From Labyrinthula sp. Ha (Eukaryota; Sar; Bigyra; Labyrinthulida; Labyrinthulaceae), in the NCBI GenBank assembly GCA_015227615.1, contig JAALGZ010000029.1, forward strand, positions 1 to 64,000: 64,000 nt of DNA, given 5' to 3'. A program made the position numbers and the translations under genes. The notes under the pieces are model-generated. The model had not been told where the DNA came from. It made no database searches and saw nothing but the letters and a program-made list of their open reading frames with translations. Each line of letters starts with the position of its first letter. The stretch's first letter is position 1. Below, in pieces: positions 45,141 to 56,786 of this stretch.

Positions 45141-45563
45141 TGTTGGAAAAATATAAATGAGTGGTTTGTTTCGTCGATATATAAATGGTAGGAGTCGAGA
45201 AGCTGATGTCCAATATCTATTTGGGGCTAAAACTCGGCAGTATATTCAAGATATTGTCTTTTACTTTTTACTTTGTGCAACGGTATTTTATACTCATAGT
45301 AATGTAGTATTGAGGTGAGTTGTATATCAGATAAGTGATGATGTGGTTTGAAGTAAAAATACAGTGAACCCGAGTGGAAAATATACGGATGCAGTTGTCC
45401 TGGGAATAATGAGGGGATGGATATGGAATTTTTGAGTGGTTGAGAGAGTTTTAGAGTAGACGCAATAGTAGTAAGAATTAATAGAGTCAAGAATAAGAAG
45501 TTTAAGAAGAATTTTAACAAGAAGTTAAGTAATAAGCATTGAGTTTTAGAAAAGTACTCAATA
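45141..45563 (+). repeat. 5' LTR of the Gypsy-type element
   Basis: 423 bases beginning TGTTGGAAAA and ending TACTCAATA; the partner is at 52408-52830 with the same length and about 2% difference. The sequence right after it (TTGGATCCAATATTCG) is a candidate primer binding site. Confidence 0.93.
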
Positions 45564-45600
45564 TTGGATCCAATATTCGTAACAATAGTACGATTTTTTT

Positions 45601-47169
45601 ATGAAAGAAAGTGAAATGTTGAATCAAGATCCACCTCTTACCAGATCTAAGCGTGGGGTAAATATAAGGAGAGCTGTCACATCTGAGATTAGTCAACAGA
45701 ATGTGATAATCCATAATAGTAATAATAGAGAAGACCAAGAGAGAGAAGTAGAAGACATAGTTCAAAGGGAGGAGGTACCTCAAACTCCTCCCACCCCAAG
45801 TGGGGAAAGAGTTACCTTGGACCAAGTAACTATATCCAGGGAGAGTTGGGAGTCCATCCAGCAGAATTATGAGGATCTCCAACTAAAGATGAGCACGTTA
45901 ATGAAGAGTCTGAAGTTCAGAATACCACTAGAAAATAACCCACCAATAAAAATAAACCTGTTTAAGAAGAAGCGAAAGAAAAGAAAATCAAGAAAGATAG
46001 TAGAAAAAGTGTCGGAGAGTGGAGATAGTTCGGAATCTTCGTCTTCATCATCATCAGACTCGGAAAGTAGGGATGACGAGGAAGAGAGGTTGAGAGAGAG
46101 TGAGAAAAATAGGGCTAGAGAGGAGAAATATAAAGGGAAACCTAATCTCCGCTCGCTGGACCCAGGTAAGATGTCTGTATTTCTTGAAGAGTTTGAAGTA
46201 TATGAAGAGAATGTAGTAAAAGGAAGATTGAGGTTGCCGAGTGCTGACATCGTCTTGTGTGTAAATAATAATGTACAAGTCATGTTGAAAGAGGAAGGAG
46301 TGAATTTGATGAGCAGGAAGATGGTGATAAAATATTTAACCAAGATCCGAGAAGTACAGAATAAGGGAAAAGAGAAAATACTTATGCGCAAAGTTGAGGC
46401 GCTAACATGGACCAACGAAGGGACTCCAATGAAGTCAATGGGCAAGTTCTTGAAAAGGGTTACTGAAATGACTAGGAGAGTGAAGTGGGAGACCAGGTTG
46501 ATGGGTAAGGAGTTTTGTTGCAATGTGATCAATAAACTTCCCTTTGAATTCGGCTCAAGAAACGCTAAAGAAACCCAAAGTATCAAGAACTGGAAATCGG
46601 TACCAAAGTTGAAGAGGGGGCTAACCCAGGCTGCAATAATAATTTCCGAATGGGATGTACAAAGCCCCGCTCTAAAGTTGTTAACAGGCGAACTGAGTGC
46701 AAGGAAACCTAAAAATGGAATAAAGAAAGAAGAAAAGCCTTCAAGTAGGCCAAGTGGTTCAAGAGGTGAAGAAGAGAACTTGGAAAATGTGCAAAAGTCC
46801 ACGCTAGACAACGGGGCTGTTAGGCATCATATTCCTCGCTTGTGGTCCAAGAAAAAGAGGAAACAATATGGTATGGACCATAATTTGTGCCTCTTTTGCT
46901 ACACCACCAACCATCGCTTCGAGAATTGTGATATAGTTAAAAAGAGGGATGCTGATCGGAAAAAGACGGTGAATGAAATGAAGGTATCGCAGGAAGGAGG
47001 AGGAGAAGATGAAAGAGAAGAAGATGAGCAGAGTGAAGGAGAGGAATTGGTATTTGTGGGAATGATTGAAGTGCTAGACGTAGAGGAGGAAGTATTAAGT
47101 GGGGAAGAAGATGAAGAAATAGGGTCAATGAACCCAGTTGATCTAGGTGAGATGTTAGTTGAAGAATAG
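45601..47169 (+). CDS. Gag-like frame of the Gypsy-type element
   Basis: A 522-codon open frame with an ATG start 38 bases after the LTR. It shows a Ser/Asp/Glu-rich linker with a basic patch in the first third, a helical Gag-like middle, and one CCHC zinc knuckle near residue 440 (CLFCYTTNHRFENC), followed by an acidic tail. No protease core is visible between it and the reverse transcriptase. Confidence 0.75.
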   Translation: MKESEMLNQDPPLTRSKRGVNIRRAVTSEISQQNVIIHNSNNREDQEREVEDIVQREEVPQTPPTPSGERVTLDQVTISRESWESIQQNYEDLQLKMSTLMKSLKFRIPLENNPPIKINLFKKKRKKRKSRKIVEKVSESGDSSESSSSSSSDSESRDDEEERLRESEKNRAREEKYKGKPNLRSLDPGKMSVFLEEFEVYEENVVKGRLRLPSADIVLCVNNNVQVMLKEEGVNLMSRKMVIKYLTKIREVQNKGKEKILMRKVEALTWTNEGTPMKSMGKFLKRVTEMTRRVKWETRLMGKEFCCNVINKLPFEFGSRNAKETQSIKNWKSVPKLKRGLTQAAIIISEWDVQSPALKLLTGELSARKPKNGIKKEEKPSSRPSGSRGEEENLENVQKSTLDNGAVRHHIPRLWSKKKRKQYGMDHNLCLFCYTTNHRFENCDIVKKRDADRKKTVNEMKVSQEGGGEDEREEDEQSEGEELVFVGMIEVLDVEEEVLSGEEDEEIGSMNPVDLGEMLVEE

Positions 47170-50100
47170 TTTGAGGTTGGTAGAGATATCGGGAAGCCGC
47201 ACGTAAATGACCCAAAAGTGCAAAAATACCTAAGAAATAAAATAAGAAGAAAGGTGCTTTGAAGTCTAGAAGGCCAAATAATTGTTGAGAAGCAAGCCAA
47301 GGAGCTGGAGAGCATCCTGATGGAACATATTGATGCCTTTGGTTCTAAGATTGCGAAGTGCGACTTTAATTCTCTAACGCCTATGAAAATAGAATTAAAA
47401 GGAGTCACCGAATAAGTGAGTAAGCCATATCCCATGTCTAAGGTGAACATGGAAGTGCTGAAAGCAAAATTGAGGGAACTTGAGGATATGGGTATGATCC
47501 GCAGGGATCCCAACTCTTTCTTTTCCTCGCCGGTAATTATGGTTCCTAAAACCGGTAAGAAAGACGAGTTCCGGATGGTTGTTGACCTACGAAGATTAAA
47601 CCGATCCGTGAAAGCAACAGGAGCAGGTCAACCAGATTTGGAGTCGCAGCTAGCCGGGTTCAGCGGATCGGAAAAGTACTTCTGCAGCTTTGACGGACTC
47701 AGCGGCTTTGACTACCTAAGAATTGAAGAAGGAGCGGAAAAATACCTGGGCATGGTAACCCCTTGGGGTTGTTACACTATGCTCATGGCTCCTCAAGGGT
47801 ACGTGAATACCCATCAAATATATCAAGAGCGGGTTATAAATGAAGTGTTGGGAGGAGTGTCGGAGAATAGTTTGTTTGGAAATGGGATCCTCCAGTGAAT
47901 ATATGATTCACTCCTATAAACATCAACGTGGGAGGAATATAAAAATACCCTGGGGAACTTTCTTTCGAGGTGCATAGATAAAAATTTTTGACTGAACTTG
48001 GACAAATGCGACTTGATCTGCAAGCAGGTTGCATGGTGTGGAAGGATCATTAGTGACGGCAGTTGGACGTACGATGATAAATTTTTTGTGAAGTTGTCTA
48101 ATGTAGGGCGTTTGAGAAAGATGGGTCAGTTGAAGGACCTAGTGTACGTAAGTACCTGGTTGTCCTCTAGCGTTCCTGATCTGGCAAAGAAGCGGCATTA
48201 CTTGGGCGAAAAGATGAAAACCCTTGAGAAGAAGCTAAAAGATATATGCAAGAAAAAGATGAACAAGCACCAGAGGCGAGCAGCTTCTATTGATGAATGG
48301 TGGGAGGAGAGCGATCAAAAGGAAGTAACCAAGTTTATGGATTCCATTTCAGTTTGTTCTCAGCGTAGCCTAAAATTATATCAAAAAGAGAAGAAGATTG
48401 CCCTATTCACAGATGCCAGCTTTCAATTTTGGTCGGGTGTATTAAGTTTGTGGGATGTTGATGGATGGTTGCCAATATACTTTGGGAGTGGAGAATTTGT
48501 TGGAAGCAGTATACACTGGAGCATGACGGATAAAGAATTATACCCCATCATTAAGCTCATGAAACGCTACCGATTTATTTTATTCGGTCATCTGCTCCCA
48601 ATAAGTCTTTACACCGATCATAAGAATCTAACGTATTTAATGACCCCAAAGAAGGATTAGAAGACTTCCAAGTTCAGTAGAGTTCAGCGCTGGATTCTTA
48701 CCATGCAGGAATTTGACGTAGTCATTCATCACCTCTCCGGTAAGCGGAATGTTTTGGCAGACCTTCTTACCCGATGGGGATACGTGGAGTCGAAAAATAC
48801 GGTGATGTTGAAGGAGAAGTTAGTAGATGGTAACGAGGATGTAGGTTGGAAAATATGTTGGAAGGGCATCACGTTCTTCGCCAATTCTAGAGATTTAAAT
48901 ATTGAGAAAAGAGAGATACGGAATATGATCCAGACAAGTGATAAGGACGAGCTGTTAGAGATACAAGAAGAAAGAGGGAAAGGATGAAGATTTGACCCAG
49001 CAACGGTGAAATTTGCAAACGACAGAGTGGCAGTGCACTTTCCTAAAAGAAAAAATAAATACCAGATGATCACCCTGAGAGAAGTGAATACGATCCAAGA
49101 TGAGTTTGTCCAAGAATGGAGAGATATGAAGTCAAAAAAGAATAAAAAAGGGTCGTGGGTGGATGAGGCTGGTAGGATCGTCTTGCCGCAAGTAATGGTA
49201 GAAAGATTTATAATCACTGCTCATAACACTTCAGGACATGGGAGTGTAGATGAGGTTTTGCGCATACTTGAACATTTTTTCTTCGTTGGGGTTCCTAAAA
49301 ATAAACAAAAGATATTAGCACAAACCTTAAAAAGGTGGTGTCTACATTGCGACAAAGATGTGAAGATGATAAGAAGACCTCTAGGTGAAACGTATCATCC
49401 GGTTGAAGGAGAAGTTGTATTGTACATGGTTTTCTTGAAAATAAAAGATTCCCACCTCCTGGTCATCCTAGAAGATATATCAAGAAATATATTACTTGCC
49501 GAAGATCCAAGTCCATGCGCGGCTGTAGTAGTGAAAGCATTGGTAACCTGGCGGGGACTTATTGGTCTGCCTGCTATATTTACTTTAGTCTCTGATAATG
49601 GATCACATTTCAATAATGAGGTCCTGAGACAATTTGAATCTAGATTCCCTTCTGAGCATAAGTTCTCGATTGTGTACAGTCCATGAAGCAATGGTTCGAT
49701 TGGGGTTATGAACCGTTTCGTGTTGAGAGTGTTGAGGCAACTGTGTAGTTGCTATATGTTGGATAAGGATAAATGGAAGGAGGTACTACCGCAGGTGGTA
49801 GATGTAATAAACAACAGCAAATCCAGGCATGGCTTTTCTCCCAATGAGTTAACACCTTATTTAGCAAGAGCTAAGGCTTTGCATGCAATAAGTTAGGATA
49901 AAGATGGTGATGTGTGGCCGATAGTGATCCAGGGGAAGTTGAAGGAGTGTGTAGATCCTGAAAAATTTAAGTAAGTAGTTGACAAATTGTTGGAGATCAT
50001 CTTGAGTAGAAGAAATAAGGTGGAGCCAGCTATAAAAGAAAGCAGAGATAGATCAAGAAAATACATAAATAAGAAGTTCCGATCATCCAAGGTTAACTTT

Positions 50101-51199
50101 GCCCCAGGTGACTTCGTTCTAGTCTCTAGAATATGTACCCCATGGTTAAGTGATAAAATAAGCCTTAGATGGATTGGTCCGTATTTAATAGTTGAAGTAG
50201 AAGGGGAACATTGTTATAAAGTGAAAAGTTTGGAAGGAAAGTTGGAGGTTGTTCATTCTCAGAGAATAACTTTATATCAGTCCAAACCCGAAGATTTCAA
50301 AATATCTTCTGAAGTTAAACCCAGCTTTTATTATAACCAGGGTCCATATCGAGTGAATAAGTTTATAAACCTAAGAAGCACGGTTGAAGGGCTTGAGCTG
50401 CTTATATGGTGAAAGGGGTTCCCGAAAAACGATGCAAACTGGCAAAATTTTGAAAGATTGTATGAGGATGTTCCAAAATTGGTGAAGAAGTATATCAGCA
50501 GCAGAAAGAACGACAGTGTAGAATTTGAGAAAGCAAGTAGATTGATCCAGGAGTGGGAGGGTACTGGGGAAATTAGGGATGTTAATGCTGTGGAAGAAAC
50601 GATGAGTGGAATTCCTAGAAACACATGGCTAAAAGGTAGATATAAAATAGTGAAGTACCCTGCTATAATGCAAGCCATGGATGAAGAAATCGTTGGAAAC
50701 TTGAGCAGGGCAAAGGGATAGTCAGATAAGGAGAGGGAAATATTTGAAAGTTTGAATATGGTGTTTTGAATTGGGTGTTGGGGGAAAATATGCGGGTCTG
50801 GTTGTTTGCCAGGAAAGAGCAAGTCTCAGATGGCCACACTCCTCCAAGTAGAATTAGCCAGCCAGTCAACCGGGAAGTATTCAGGCTTGAAGGTACCATT
50901 TCAGCATATCAAGGAGTTTAATGATAACAGGTCTGGTGTATTTAGAAGAGGAGGAATGATCGTTAGGTGAGGGAGAGAGAGGAGTAGAGAGAAGGTGAAT
51001 AAAGAGAGGGAGTTACTAAGGAAGCAGTTTGGCAGCCATCAAGTCGAAGGAGCAGTGGACATTCCAGTGTTTGAATTCGAGGAAATCTTGAACCCAAGGT
51101 TATCTTTAGCTGACTTGAAGTCCATGATACATTTTATTGAGAAATCTCCTAAAAATAAGAGATACAACAAAGTAATCAACCATTTTGAGGAACGTGAAC

Positions 51200-51500
51200 C
51201 AGATAGCTGTCGTCCAAGAGAATATTTTAAAGCTAAAATAGGAGACAATTGGCATAGAGTTCTGTTAGATAGCTGCGCTTGAATAAATTGCATTGGGTAA
51301 AATATGATACCTGAAGACCAGATCCAGGTGAGAGGAGAAATGATGGACAGATTGAATGGAGTGTATGGTGTTATTGGGAAAAAGCTGCATATTTTGGGGT
51401 ATGTAGAAAAAGAAGTAGGGTTGGTCCATCCATTGTATAAATATAATCTGGGGAAGGTATGTTTGTATGTATTAGGGAGAAATATGAAAAAGATCATCAT
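51200..51500 (+). mobile_element. Aspartic-protease-like stretch of the Gypsy-type element, downstream of integrase
   Basis: The pattern WHRVLLDS followed by INCIG resembles the active-site strand of retroviral aspartic proteases. If correct, the protease lies 3' of integrase rather than between Gag and reverse transcriptase. Part of a broken element; a weak call resting on a short motif. Confidence 0.4.
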
Positions 51501-51611
51501 CAGAGAGAAGGTGCTAAGACGGTTCAAGTTGAGGCCAGAGGATGTTTTGTTTGGTCGAGGGATAGGCTGCCAGGTTGAAATATGCAATGTAGAGGAGGAT
51601 GCTAGAATTAG

Positions 51612-52395
51612 ATGCTTAAAAAAATGAAGGAGGTGTATGTAGAGGAGATGAATAAGAGAAGTAATAGGAAGGAGTACAGGAAACTATTCGGAAAATATTT
51701 GGAAGAAAGTGGACATGAGGTAGAAGGTGACAAAGTGGGAGAAGCGGCTGATAATTTAATGAGGGTGAGAAATTTGGAAAAAGTTGGAGAGGAATATTTC
51801 GTAGTTTGGAAGCAGCCTAAAAATAGCAGGTACATGGTGGCTAACTTGATGAACCTAAATTTGAAAATTGTGGGACATTTTGACGTGGTCTTGTTAGATC
51901 CAGCTTGGAGAGATGGAGTTTCTAATAACCCAATACGTGGATTAAATATTTCATATCCAACGCTAAACACAGAGGAAATAAAGGAAATACTAGTTCCTGA
52001 GATCTGCCCGAAAGGAGTTATAGCCCTATGGGTAACTAACTCTAAGGTGCAGGAAGGGGTGGACATTATAAAACACCGGGGAGCTAAATTGGTGGAGGTG
52101 CTAGTTTGGGTAAAGAGGACAAGGAGTGGGAAGCTATGGAACTCTCACGGTCCATATCTAAGACACAACAAAGAGATATTGCTATTGGCTGTGAAAGGAA
52201 AACCGTTGTGAGCTCGATCCAGAAACGGCGATGTGATAATCAGCAAAGTCAGGCAGCAGAGCAGAAAACCAGATGAAGTATACCAAATAGTTGAGAGACT
52301 TGATCCTGGAGCTAGATATTTGAAAATGTTCGGGAGAAGGTGGAATTGTAGAGAGAGATGGAATACAATAGGTTTGGATGATTCATACAGCTTTT
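51612..52395 (+). mobile_element. MT-A70 N6-adenine-methyltransferase domain carried by the Gypsy-type element
   Basis: The stretch matches the MT-A70 family (METTL3, METTL14, METTL4, Ime4). It has the DPxW-type catalytic signature in FDVVLLDPAWR, the YPTLNTEEIKEI segment, ALWVTNS, the K-A-R-S-like HGPYLRHNKEILLLAVKGKP region and, further on, the very typical VRQQSRKPDEVY plus ERLDPGARYLKMFGRRWNC. It sits inside the element, after the protease-like stretch and some dozen bases before the 3' LTR, in the same direction. Such enzymes methylate adenine in RNA or DNA. It shares the decay of its host element. The domain identity is confident; why the element carried it is unknown. Confidence 0.85.
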
Positions 52396-52407
52396 AAAAG
52401 AAAGAAG

Positions 52408-52830
52408 TGTTGGAAAAATATAAATGAGTGGTTTGTTTCATCGATATATAAATGGTAGGAGTCGAGAAGCTGATGTCCAATATCTATTTGGGGCTAAAAA
52501 TCGGCAGTATATTCAAGATATTGTCTTTTACTTTTTACTTTGTGCAACGGTATTTTATACTCATAGTAATGTAGTATTGAGGTGAGTTGTATATCAGATA
52601 AGTGATGACATGGTTTGAAGTAAAAATACAGTGAACCCGAATGGAAAATATACGGATGCAGTTGTCCTGGGAATAATGAGGAGAGGGATATGGATTTTTT
52701 GAGTGGTTGAGAGAGTTTTAGAGTAGACGCAATAGTAGTAAGAATTAATAGAGTCAAGAATAAGAAGTTTAAGAAGAATTTTAACAAGAAGTTAAGTAAT
52801 AAGCATTGAGTTTTAGAAAAGTACTCAATA
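52408..52830 (+). repeat. 3' LTR of the Gypsy-type element
   Basis: 423 bases, about 98% identical to the 5' LTR. Preceded by the purine tract AAAAGAAAGAAG, followed by GAAA matching the base run before the 5' LTR. Confidence 0.93.
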
Positions 52831-52834
52831 GAAA

Positions 52835-53710
52835 AGGATTAAGAAAAACCCATAGGTTTCTTCCTGAAAACAAAGGAAATGAAAGTTTGAACACGTAGTC
52901 CCAAGATGGTTTTACCTCGTGATAATCAGAGGCAAGCATAATACTTAGCAGGAGAGCTTTATTGAAAATTATCTGTGCATTCGCTTTTTTCCCTGAACAA
53001 AATATAGATATTATGAGCTTAGTCTCCAACAAAGTTAGTAATCCAGTGAAATCTGGGCAGTGCAGAAAAGAATTTAGAAAATATACTTATAGCTCCATGT
53101 CAAATGTCTCAGAGGAGTATCCTACACGTTAAAATAGGGAGGGAGAACTATAATTTGAGTATTGCACACTTTAGGAAAGCAGAAAAGAAGGCCTCTACCT
53201 CTGAATTATCAAAATATTAAGATGAATGAAAACTTTCAATGCAGCAGTGTAATGGCAATTAACCTGGATTTAGTGTATGATGCAAAAAAATCAAGAAACT
53301 GAATCTACGAATGAACTTAGTGAAAGATTTGTCAGGAAAACTAACAAAGCCATATGGAAAGATGCACAAGTTAGGACCAATCGTTGAGGTAAAATCGTGA
53401 AAAATATACCGCAGAACAATCAATTGATATGAAGTAAACAATATTACCCTAGTATAGACCACTTGCAAAAAAATAATTTTGATATAGTTAGTTAAAGAGC
53501 ATTACCCAGAAGGGCATATCCATCTTAAGTCTATCGAGTCTATAAATCTTGTTCCCATTACTGAAGTCGTTAATAGTTTTTCCAGTTTACAACATCAAAC
53601 TTCAATTATCTAAACTATGCCAGTTAACGGCCTGCAAGAGAGCAAATTCCCGCAGAATATACCAAAGCTAAGCTAGGATGCTTACTAATACAAATTTATT
53701 TTCACGAATA
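52835..53710. other. No gene seen between Gypsy and MULE elements
   Basis: About 880 AT-rich bases with no recognisable coding sequence or repeat; open frames are short and domain-free. Confidence 0.5.
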
Positions 53711-53780
53711 TGGTTTTTTGACTCAGGAGTCAAATACTCCTAAATCTCATTGGTCCAATTTTTAATTACCCAAAAATATT
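53711..53780 (+). repeat. Left terminal inverted repeat of the MULE
   Basis: The outer 30 bases pair with 56827-56856 with about five mismatches; similarity continues inward through CATTGG-CCA. The repeat itself contains the perfect palindrome TTTGACTC-AG-GAGTCAAA. Confidence 0.85.
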
Positions 53781-53879
53781 CTTCAATCAAATCCAACCAG
53801 AAAAATTCAAATTGGCTAATCTAAATCATGACAGTTGCAAAATAAAATATGAGACAAGATAAAGATAGCAACCAGAACA

Positions 53880-53955
53880 CACAAGATTAAATAAGATTTG
53901 AAAACATTTAACTAGATTTAACAAGATTTAAAAATATTTAACAAGAATTTAAAGG
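53880..53955 (+). repeat. Imperfect AAGATTTAAA-type tandem repeats
   Basis: Repeated units such as ACAAGATTAAATAAG, TTTAACTAGATTTAAC and AAGATTTAAAAATATTTAAC lie just inside the left end of the MULE. Low-complexity, subterminal; perhaps transposase-binding repeats, perhaps only slippage. Confidence 0.4.
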
Positions 53956-56786
53956 AGATCAACGCTTCTTACAATAGCAGTACATAATTCTAGACCACAA
54001 GCGTAGAGAAGAAGGATATCCCACTTAAAATATATTCAAAACAATGCTAGTATAGTAGTGGAGGATTCAAACGGTATATATTATTGTTTATTTTAAGGGA
54101 TGTTGAAAATTTTACGCAGCGAGCAAGCGGTCAGGATCAGAATAATGATGTTATGAACAAGATTGAATGCAAGAAGAGTGCCACGAAAAACAAAAGGTAA
54201 ACATTAGTATCTTTTTTAAGGATGTGCTGCTCAGAGGGTTATATATATGATTTGAAGACATTTAAAATTTGGTGGTTCAACCGATAAAAATGAGCATTTC
54301 GAGATAGGACTGAAAACGTGGTGTTAAAATGCTTGGTTGACTGGTTGAGTTCAACTTATATTCAGTTTCTATTTCCTCAAGAAAAACAAGGTTCAAGGAA
54401 TTTGATATTTTCAAACTTTAATGATGATCAAGGGTTGGGCTTGGGATTAGGGATCAGGGTTCAAGGCTAAAGATTTATATTCAAAAAAATGAGGGGGCTT
54501 TGGTTCAGGGATTATATGAAAAAAAAAAAATGGAAAAGTTCAAGGTTCAAGTTTCAAGAATTAAAACCTCACATGTTAGTAAGGTAGGTGTTTTGTGAGA
54601 AGTCCGGAGGTGAAGCTACGTTTTCTCCATTCCCCTTCCTTCTTTTGACTCTTTTCCTTGGTGACTCAAAAATAACTCCACTTTCCTCAGAAACGTTATT
54701 CAAATCTCCAAAGTCTCCATCTGGGTTTTTCCTTAAGGCAACGGCCATCTTCAATATTTCCGTGTAGCTTTTCTTCCAACCCTCGTTGCTGCTTTTCGCC
54801 TCTTCACAGAGCGTTTGCATGCAGTGAGGAGCTTGGAATATTTAGCTTCTGGTTTTCTTGGGATGTAAGTTGCACTCCCAGGCGAAGCCCTTACCTTGAA
54901 CTCAATACACCCACGTGGACCATCGACTTCTCGCCCCATCTCCCTTAATGCTTGTTTGAACAGAGGATGCTCCTGGTACCTCCATCATTCTGGAAGATGA
55001 TCTATGGACATATATAGAATCCTTTTACGGTCACAATGCCTCGCATAGTGCCGACATAGAAAACGTTGATTTGTCCAGGTTTCACAAATGCATGACTGAA
55101 GTTTTACCGCTTCCCTTTCAACAACCTCCAGCACATGTTTCATCTTTACTCTCATGTTTGCATCACTGACAATGAACTTTCTTGAACTCAACTCTTCAAC
55201 AATCCAGCACGCTCCCATCAACTTCAACTCTTTTGTGAACAATTCATCAGCTTTCTTTGAAAAATCTTTATCCCCCCTTATCAAATCCTTGATCTTTTTA
55301 AAAGTTGTCTCCATGTACTTATCCACATTATTCTCGTGGCAAGTCACAACCTCATCAAGGGTCCAGGTTTTAAGAGTACTTTTTAAAGAAGCATTCCCTT
55401 TGATGGCTGAGTGAAATGATTCAACCCTCTGAAAAACGCTATGAGAGAACGTTTAGAAGTTTTCTAGTCATCTCCCAACACACTTTGTTCTTGTTTTTAT
55501 TAATTTTTTCTAGGGCACCCTTCTGCGTTTCATCTGGAAACTCAATCAACATATTTTCAGAAAATTGACCAAGAACTTTCTCTTCTGAAGAGATTCCAGT
55601 GAGAACATCACCCAAGCTGCTTGTAAATTTTATTTTTTTTCATCCCTTTTAGGCCAGATGCTGCTGAGTTCAAGGTCGTAGAGAAGTGTTTCCTGCAAAA
55701 AACATGAGATGATCCAAGTTCCTCCGCAGCTGCTTCCAAGGCTTTGCTCCCCTCCGTCATGATTACTTCCGCATCCTGAAAACCCAGAAGTTTCAACCCT
55801 CTTACGACATCTTTGCTCGACTCGCTCTCCATCATTGTGCATCCGGAATTTATTATCTTAAGTAAGCAATGGATCCCGCAAGTGAACGTTGCTATCAACC
55901 GATATCTGCTCATTCCATGGGTAGTATCCGCTTGAATATTATCCCCGTATATTTTTTTAATTTATTTTGTAGGTCTTCTTGAAAGCTGAGTCTATTTGGA
56001 ATGGCTTTGTCTTCCTTGGGATAATCCCAAGTCAGATCAAATCTTCCTTCACGTTCTAGGCATCTTTTACCACACACCATTAACTTTGTAATATCATTAT
56101 CTTCGCTAGGGTCAACACCTTCTTTAGCTTTTTTCTTAATACTTCTTACTAGTTCTTTGTCAAACAATGTGCTTGGAAAATTGCGATGTAGTGCGACATG
56201 TGCCGCTGCAATTCCGCTGTCGGCAACTCAAAAGTATTTAAGCATTTTTAATTCTTCTGTTGTAAGCTGTTGAGTATATTTTTTAATCTTTTTTAGCGCT
56301 TTCACCTTATGATTGCAGTGATTTTCGTTAATTACGATGAAAATGTACTTAGAGATACCAGCATTAAGCTTAATGTTAGCTTCAAACGAGCAATTTTTGT
56401 CTGAACTACACTGAATTTTGCATCTTTTAAGTCTTTTGCAGTTCCAATCCCACTTATCATAACTGAGTGCCTTGTCAAAATAGTGAGAAGCACGAATTTC
56501 TCACTTAAAGCGACCGATGGCAAGTCTACTGATCACCTTTATCAATTTTTCAGAGGTAGAATAGCTTGATGCAGTCCATTTTATCCGTATTTGTGTTGAA
56601 TGTTCCTCTTCGGGGTGGCAACCTTCGGTTAGAGATTCGTCTCTTTTGTTTCGTGTTTCTCCATAGGTTTTGTTCGTAATTTAGTTTTGGAATTTGAGCA
56701 AAATATTTGTGTCCATCCTCTCGAAATTTTCTCTAAGTAGGAGAAATCACAAATCTACGCATCGATTGTTCAGATTAAGTATGATG

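Larger units (their letters stand above)
45141..52830 (+). mobile_element. Gypsy/Metaviridae-type LTR retrotransposon, broken, with an MT-A70 domain
   Basis: About 7.7 kb between two 423-base LTRs, with a probable GAAA target duplication on both sides (45137-45140 and 52831-52834). Parts in order: Gag with a CCHC knuckle (45601-47169), reverse transcriptase (about 47400-48000), RNase H (about 48390-48660), integrase (about 49190-49900), a GPY/F-like module (about 50090-50280), an aspartic-protease-like stretch (about 51200-51500) and an MT-A70 adenine-methyltransferase domain (about 51840-52395) directly before a purine tract and the 3' LTR. Reverse transcriptase before integrase makes it Gypsy-like. 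The coding part is broken roughly ten times. The LTRs are about 98% identical, so the insertion is fairly young. Confidence 0.9.

Noticed and set aside
45227-45520. 97-codon minus-strand frame in the 5' LTR, repeated in the 3' LTR (52494-52787)
   Set aside because: Both copies are kept simply because the LTRs are near identical; no domain, antisense to the element, AT-rich low-complexity product.
45867-46811. 314-codon minus-strand frame opposite Gag
   Set aside because: Shadow of the purine-rich Gag frame; Ser/Phe/Leu-rich without a domain.
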